The notes beneath the pieces are model-generated. The model saw only the letters and a list, made by a program, of their open reading frames with translations. It did not search any database and had not been told where the DNA came from. A DNA stretch of 10,091 nucleotides from Paraglomus occultum. Taxonomy: Eukaryota > Glomeromycota > Glomeromycetes > Paraglomerales > Paraglomeraceae. The DNA is taken from assembly GCA_910592205.1 (NCBI GenBank), contig CAJVPJ010001398.1, positions 1 through 10,091 on the forward strand, written 5' to 3'. Within the stretch, counting starts at the first letter, position 1. Each line of letters begins with the position of its first letter. Shown here piece after piece: positions 6,008-10,091 of this stretch. The position numbers and the translations under genes are program-made.

Positions 6008-8374
6008 TCTCCTCGAGACCCGATAAGGGTTTAACATCATTATGATAGATAGTATTCCATACATTACTGATAGAATCGTCTTTGTCCACCTTTGTAATAA
6101 GGTTGCTGATATCCCACCCAAGTCTGTCAGCATCAGGACGCTCATCAGGATCAGCATCGCAACATCGCTCGGCAAGTTTCTTGTATTCCTCTGGTGCGGA
6201 ATCAGGCATAGACGGTCGTAGTCCACCCATAATATCGCGCATTAAACTTTCATCAGATTGCCTATTTCTAAAAGGCGATTCACCAGCAGCCATTAAATAC
6301 ATAATAATCCCCAAAGAATACACGTCTGATTTCTGAGTAAATTTGCGAGTACGGAAGACTTCTGGTGCAATAAAGGGTAAAGCGCCTCGAAGGGTTGAAA
6401 TTCGTTGACGTGAATTCACCGATCGTGAGAAGTCGAAATCGTATATCAATGGAGTTTCATAACAGAAAGCAATGCTTCTTTCATGAAGGTTACAATGTAC
6501 TAATCCTGAATCATGAATAAGATGCAGAGACTGTGCAATATGCTTCAAACACTGTAATTTTTTCTTCCACGTCAATTTGTTAATATTATTATCCAAGAAA
6601 GACAAAAGACTACCATTGGTAGCATATTGCATAACAATCATGTACTCTTTTGTTTCTGGATCTTGTGTCACTCCATAAACTGTCTTAGAACACCTGGCAT
6701 GACTTCTGAACTATGAAATGAAAATGAATACAGCATCAAATTAAATACCACTTTAATTGATATTACCGATTATTGCTTACCTCATTAATAAATAATTCCG
6801 GAATTCCATCAAAACTCTTAAACCGTTTGAGCACAACTATACCTGGTATTACTGTGCACTCAGCAGTATAAACTGTTCCATGACCATCAGATCCGATCTC
6901 TTTCAATTCACGAAAGTTGCTATATTGCATGTAGTTTACGCGTCTATTATTTTGTATAAACCTGTCCAATAATGCATGTATATTGTGGTAGAAAACTAAA
7001 TAATATTCGCGAGTAGATGGCACCTGAGTAATCCCAAGTATCCAAACATTATCAGGTGTTGATATATCTGGATGTTCCTTGGTTAGCTGTTTGAGCAATT
7101 AAATACAGTCATTGCAAGTTTAAACAGTATTTGCATTGTTCACATGTCAGTATGAAATAATTTACCTGATGGAAATCAAACACCTGGTCGTTTTGTTCGT
7201 CAACTATCTTTTTGAGTGATACACGAGTCAATTTATTCGTTGTCGAGTCTAACCAATCTGCTACGTGTGTGCATCCATGGCGCAATAATGTCGCCTCTTG
7301 CACGTTTGACAATAGAGAATATTCTATCCATTGTATATACGCATCATATTCGTTCCTTGTATTACTCCATGATTCCATGATGAATGAATCCAACGGCTTG
7401 TTACCAGTTGTCCAATCGACAGGTCTTGGTGCTTTACACTTGAGGCAGAATAATTTCATCGTAGAATTTAATAGCTTCAGGCACGCCAGACATATTCTAG
7501 CCCAATGTTCTTCTATTATTAGACAATATCTTCGCCATCTGTTATCATATGTAAATCCGATAGTAATCCAAATATCCGTGTCAAGAATATCTGGATGCGT
7601 ACGACATAGCTAGTGGAAATAATAAGTCAATAATTATTATATTCAACAAACATGATGCAAAAGTAAATAGTTTACCTCGACATAATATGAATCGTGTGTT
7701 TTGTCTTTTATATCAAGTGGAATCAATTTAACACGTTCATCTGTAGGCAGACCATACAACTCTGCATAATCTTCCCAATTCTCAATACAATCGGATGGAA
7801 TCCATTCCAAATATGCATGATTTGGTGAGTTTGTTTGTAATTGGGATTTCTTAATAAATGCATCGAGCTGCTTATTGTTGCTAGTCCATCCATCGGATAA
7901 CTCTTTCTGACCACAAATGCACCACACGGGACTACATCGGAGTATTCCGCATGCAGTGCAGAATCCATATCGAGAGTAACAATGATAAAACCATCTATTA
8001 GCGACCATGTAATATTTATCGTCATGGCTGGTAAATCCCATTATAAGTGCGTTACGGCTCTCAAGCCATGTAAAATGTCTTCTAAAGTTGTTGTCACGAT
8101 TATTGTAATTGTGTGTTGGTAGTGAGTATACTCGAGCAAACTCACCCACCAGTGTTGGTGTACACTCTTCGTTACTGCCAAGTAACAGCAGCATCGATTC
8201 TTCATCATCATAACCATATGCCTTGCGAACAGCATAATAGACGTTGTCAATTTGAGTTGGCTTTATGCTTGTGATCTCTGAGTAAGGGATCCATTTCAAA
8301 CTGAAAGTTTCATCATGAATGTCAAAGGAGGTTTTAATCAAGTTGTCAATTGCTGGATTATTAACAGTCATCAT
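6000..8374 (-). CDS. multi-exon TKL-type protein kinase-like protein, predicted pseudokinase, with repeated N-terminal Cys/WIPY modules
   Basis: Exons 8374-7676, 7609-7166, 7086-6781 and 6710-6000 join in frame (233, 148, 102 and 236 residues, about 719 in all). The N-terminal half repeats one module: WIPY at residues 28-31; Cys 139, 142, 147, 152 and 154, then WTSNN (163-167) and LEWIP (189-193); Cys 273, 276, 288 and 291, then WTTGN (299-303) and WIEY (327-330); and a Cys-less version ending at MQYSNF (434-439). The kinase fold follows: glycine loop IGSDGHGTV (from 445), VVLK with Lys 468, helix-C Glu 483 in FINE, catalytic loop HCNLHERS (555-562) instead of HRDLHxxN, DFD (574-576) instead of DFG, APE (598-600), SDVYSLG (Asp 612) and the ERP Arg 674. 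Loss of the catalytic Asp (to Asn 557) and of the loop Asn (to Ser 562) predicts little or no phosphotransfer; Lys, Glu and the DFG Asp could still bind nucleotide. The architecture matches kinases expanded in glomeromycotan fungi. The start is uncertain: ATGs lie at 8404, 8374 and 8371, and the first module lacks its Cys part, so an upstream exon is possible. A fourth intron may replace the last residues. Confidence 0.8.
6711..6780 (-). other. intron 3 of the kinase-like gene (70 bp, phase 0)
   Basis: GAG|GTAAGC to TTTCATAG|TTCAGA. It falls right after the helix-C Glu (FINE) and joins to FRSHARCSKTVYG, then the kinase beta4-beta5 region (TQDPETKEYMIVMQYA). Confidence 0.87.
7087..7165 (-). 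other. intron 2 of the kinase-like gene (79 bp, phase 0)
   Basis: CAG|GTAAAT to CAAACAG|CTAACC. It joins ...VFDFHQ to LTKEHPDIS. The sequence after the junction parallels that after intron 1 (LCRTHPDI versus LTKEHPDI), so the two introns occupy the same place in the repeated module. Confidence 0.85.
7610..7675 (-). other. intron 1 of the kinase-like gene (66 bp, phase 0)
   Basis: GAG|GTAAAC at the 5' side and CCACTAG|CTATGT at the 3' side. Without splicing the frame reaches a stop at 7643. Splicing joins ...SYYVE to LCRTHPDILD, which continues the repeated module in frame. Confidence 0.85.
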
Positions 8375-8688
8375 AATACTAAAAATTTTCAAGTGCACAA
8401 ACATCGTTCTCAATGCTCTCGTGTTACACTACTAAAAATATGTGACCGGGTTGGTCTGTTCTCAAAACCCAGAATGAATGTAACATTATTATTATTACTA
8501 ACTTTTCTTTATCCAAGAACTTATTCGTTCGTCAACTTATTCATTTCTTTTACCGTACAACCTACATGGCGAAAAGTTTCGTACATCTGCGACAAGTCAC
8601 GTTTCACCAATACCCAGAAAACTATCCGATGTACTATACTGTAACTATATGTGAGTCAATAATGATCAAAGCTCTTGTGAGATTTCAA
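8375..8688. other. presumed upstream region of the kinase-like gene
   Basis: The plus-strand frame through here has no recognisable motif and overlaps the kinase first exon antisense. I read the stretch as promoter, leader or a long first intron. No specific control element is recognised. Confidence 0.35.
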
Positions 8689-8814
8689 TTATGTATTTTT
8701 AAGTAGAGGATGGTTTGCAATATACCGTTTAGAAGCTCGGCCAAAAGGAACTGAAACAGTATTGTCCCCGTCGTAAATGATTTGGTTTTCGTACGAAGAC
8801 ATTTTGTAGTTCAT
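8689..8814 (-). CDS. short open frame (41 codons) upstream of the kinase-like gene, possible first exon
   Basis: ATG at 8814 (a second at 8802) to TAA at 8689. The sequence begins MNYKMSSYENQIIYDGDNTV and is hydrophilic and plausible as protein. It lies on the same strand as the kinase-like gene, about 315 bases upstream. A splice from CG|GTATAT (about 8723) to TTTTTAG|T (ending at 8379) would keep the frame into the IMMTVNN start of that gene. That intron would be about 345 bp, far longer than the others. It could be an independent small protein, a first exon or chance. No family is recognised. Confidence 0.2.
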   Translation of the reverse strand: MNYKMSSYENQIIYDGDNTVSVPFGRASKRYIANHPLLKNT

Positions 8815-8855
8815 GCAACACAAGATGCGATACAGTTTGCAATAAATATCATTGT

Positions 8856-8926
8856 GTAAGACTTTATTTCCAAGCTACACATACGTGCTACAGCTAGTTT
8901 TAACATTAGTGAGAGGTGAAATAACG
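8856..8926 (+). repeat. short dispersed repeat, copy 2, flanked by 15-bp direct repeats
   Basis: 8874-8924 matches 1127-1199 with a 22-base gap (GCTACACATACGTGCTACAG and AGTGAGAGGTGAAATAA are shared). The 71-bp segment lies between two identical copies of AATAAATATCATTGT, at 8841-8855 and 8927-8941. This looks like a target-site duplication of the length left by LINE-driven retroposition (inference). A local duplication is an alternative, because the sequence just after copy 1 is weakly similar to the right flank. Confidence 0.6.
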
Positions 8927-8941
8927 AATAAATATCATTGT

Positions 8942-9235
8942 TTTGTTCTTATAATTTTTATCATTTTCTTTATAGTTGTAATACGAGACTCGAGGCGACA
9001 GGAATTTATCATTATACTGTAAGTATTAATGCTAAACAGCTACTGAGTCAAAAAATGCTGCACAATTATTTGCATCAACTTGCTTATTATTATGTTTTAC
9101 ATGATCAAGAATAAAATCAATTATGACAAAACAGCTTATAATAATAATAATCCTTAATACTGTAATAGGGTTTATCATTAGAAATTGTGTTATTCACATG
9201 ACTGGAAATTTTCTGGATATTGATCAAAATTAACT
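8942..9235. other. AT-rich spacer, nothing recognised
   Basis: No frame or structure is supported. A short ATA run lies at about 9138-9150. Confidence 0.5.
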
Positions 9236-9789
9236 CTTCTTCCGCGGAATCTAGTTGCCTGCATGGCTTGCAACTCTTCTGTTTGGACGTTTAAATAAGC
9301 GATTTCAGACTGAAGAATGGTGAATAATGCAGTTTGATTTGAGTATGCGCGTTCAGTGAATTGTGTCACGTATTCCTTATGTGCGACAATAGTCGGACGG
9401 GAAAATGATTATGATGTTTTGTTACCCTATCGTCATGTTCGAATGCTGCATTATGTCTGGAAAGTCGAGAACCGCGATAATGGTAAAATGCAACGGATTT
9501 CTGACGGTAGTAGCACTATCGTCACACTACCGCCATTCCCCAATTATTGAAACTCTTAATGGAGTTTTGTTGAAAAGATTTCGGGATGAACGTTGGGACA
9601 AATATAATGATTTTGGCAATGATGGCTTCCACTTTGTTCGCTGCACAGTATTAACGGTTAATATAAACAAAAAACTGTCGTACGAGCGTATCAAAATTGC
9701 AATTGTATGAATGCTTGCTGCATTGGACTACACCGCGTGATTTATTCTGACGAGCCATCCTTCCAAGTGTTGTTGCAGAAAACAAATTA
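9236..9789 (+). repeat. ~550-bp diverged direct repeat, copy 2 (interrupted by a transposon)
   Basis: This is the same-orientation homologue of 3371-3909. It includes 43 identical bases (9727-9769) that encode the LHRVIYSDEPSF peptide of the Tc1-like remnant. The open frame 9405-9710 inside it is not conserved in copy 1 and is not a credible gene. Homology stops exactly at the TA at 9788-9789, where a transposon end begins. Confidence 0.85.
9718..9780 (+). pseudogene. second copy of the Tc1/mariner-type transposase remnant
   Basis: In the frame C-I-G-LHRVIYSDEPSFQVLLQK it matches the remnant in copy 1 except for a four-codon deletion and a Glu-to-Gly change. Only the first catalytic-Asp block is present. 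The reading is cut by the transposon end at 9790. Confidence 0.4.
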
Positions 9790-10091
9790 CAGTCATCCCT
9801 CGTTTATATCCCCACTTTGGGACGGAGACTTTTTGGGGACATATCTGAAGTGGGATATAACTGAATATAGTAAATAGTATAATGCATTTTTCGTCAAAAA
9901 ATTTATTGGTTCATATACTCTGGTAATGACGTTTGACGCTTGAACAATTTCGTAAACACTAAGCACGGAAATGCATTCTTTTATATTGAAATCGAGACGT
10001 CTTTATTTATAACAATGCTACATAATCTGATTGAAAGTAATTATTCTTTTGGCAAAAAACTAATTTCTTGGATATGGGAGATGGTCTGTTT
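9790..10091 (+). mobile_element. left end of a pogo/Tigger-like DNA transposon, truncated by the window edge
   Basis: CAGTCATCCCTCG begins directly after a TA (9788-9789). CAGT-start termini with TA target sites are the hallmark of pogo/Tigger elements in the Tc1/mariner superfamily. A subterminal inverted repeat follows: TATATCCCCACTT (9805-9817) and AAGTGGGATATA (9848-9859), exact except for one extra C. No transposase frame is visible in the remaining ~230 bases, which are AT-rich. The element could be autonomous or a MITE-like derivative; the other end lies outside the window. The paralogous empty site at 3908-3909 independently supports the insertion point. Confidence 0.7.

Noticed and set aside
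6082-6336. plus-strand frame antisense to the kinase C-lobe
   Set aside because: Shadow of the kinase frame; no domain of its own.
7212-7613. plus-strand frame of 133 codons
   Set aside because: Lies antisense to exon 2 of the kinase-like gene, whose motifs and splice sites are convincing.
8315-8644. plus-strand frame of 109 codons with a Leu/Phe-rich segment
   Set aside because: Partly antisense to kinase exon 1. The hydrophobic run comes from a TTATTATTATTA-type simple sequence, and there is no family signature.
9405-9710. plus-strand frame of 101 codons in repeat copy 2
   Set aside because: Copy 1 of the same repeat does not keep this frame, so it is not under coding constraint.
1-10091. 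CRISPR array, rRNA, bacterial operon or phage content
   Set aside because: No regularly spaced repeats, rRNA motifs or bacterial gene arrangement; the introns and gene families are eukaryotic.

Overview
The window looks like nuclear DNA of an arbuscular mycorrhizal fungus (Glomeromycota). It is AT-rich and gene-poor. The one large gene has short spliceosomal introns (66-79 bp, GTAA..AG). Its N-terminal Cys-pair / W-T-S-x-N / W-I-P-Y modules joined to a TKL-type kinase fold, and the neighbouring F-box-like protein, match two gene families that are greatly expanded in these fungi. The placement rests on remembered family features, not on a search.

Layout. Positions 1-70 read as the terminal part of a pogo/Tigger-like DNA transposon (ATAACGGAC repeats, CAGTG end). 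71-1599 holds no convincing gene, but has an open frame without an ATG, a 16-bp palindrome, a degenerate tRNA-like (possibly SINE) segment, a G14 tract and one copy of a short dispersed repeat. An F-box-like gene lies on + at 1600-2403, just after a (TC)9-C11 tract. 2404-5918 is mainly non-coding: two hairpins, copy 1 of a ~540-bp diverged direct repeat carrying a remnant of a Tc1/mariner DDE transposase (3371-3909), and some unrecognised open frames, including a possible decayed gene on the minus strand.

The best gene lies on the minus strand, 8374 to 6000 (or 5919). Its four exons are joined by three phase-0 introns and give about 719 residues. The N-terminal half holds repeated modules (Cys-pair ribbon, WT[ST]xN, LD-F-I, W-I-[PE]-x) and the C-terminal half is a kinase fold. 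The HRD motif reads HCN and DFG reads DFD, so a pseudokinase is predicted. The two internal intron-containing module joints sit at equivalent places in the repeat, which suggests growth by exon duplication.

The right side (8820-10091) is repeat territory: a 71-bp insert flanked by 15-bp direct repeats and related to 1127-1199, then copy 2 of the ~540-bp repeat. At 9788-9789 (TA) copy 2 is cut by the start of a second pogo/Tigger-like element (CAGTCATCCCTCG). Copy 1 keeps the uninterrupted sequence at the same point, so the window contains both the filled and an empty version of one insertion site.

The F-box-like gene and the kinase-like gene are convergent and 3.5 kb apart. Nothing in the sequence ties them into one pathway beyond belonging to families that expand together in these fungi.
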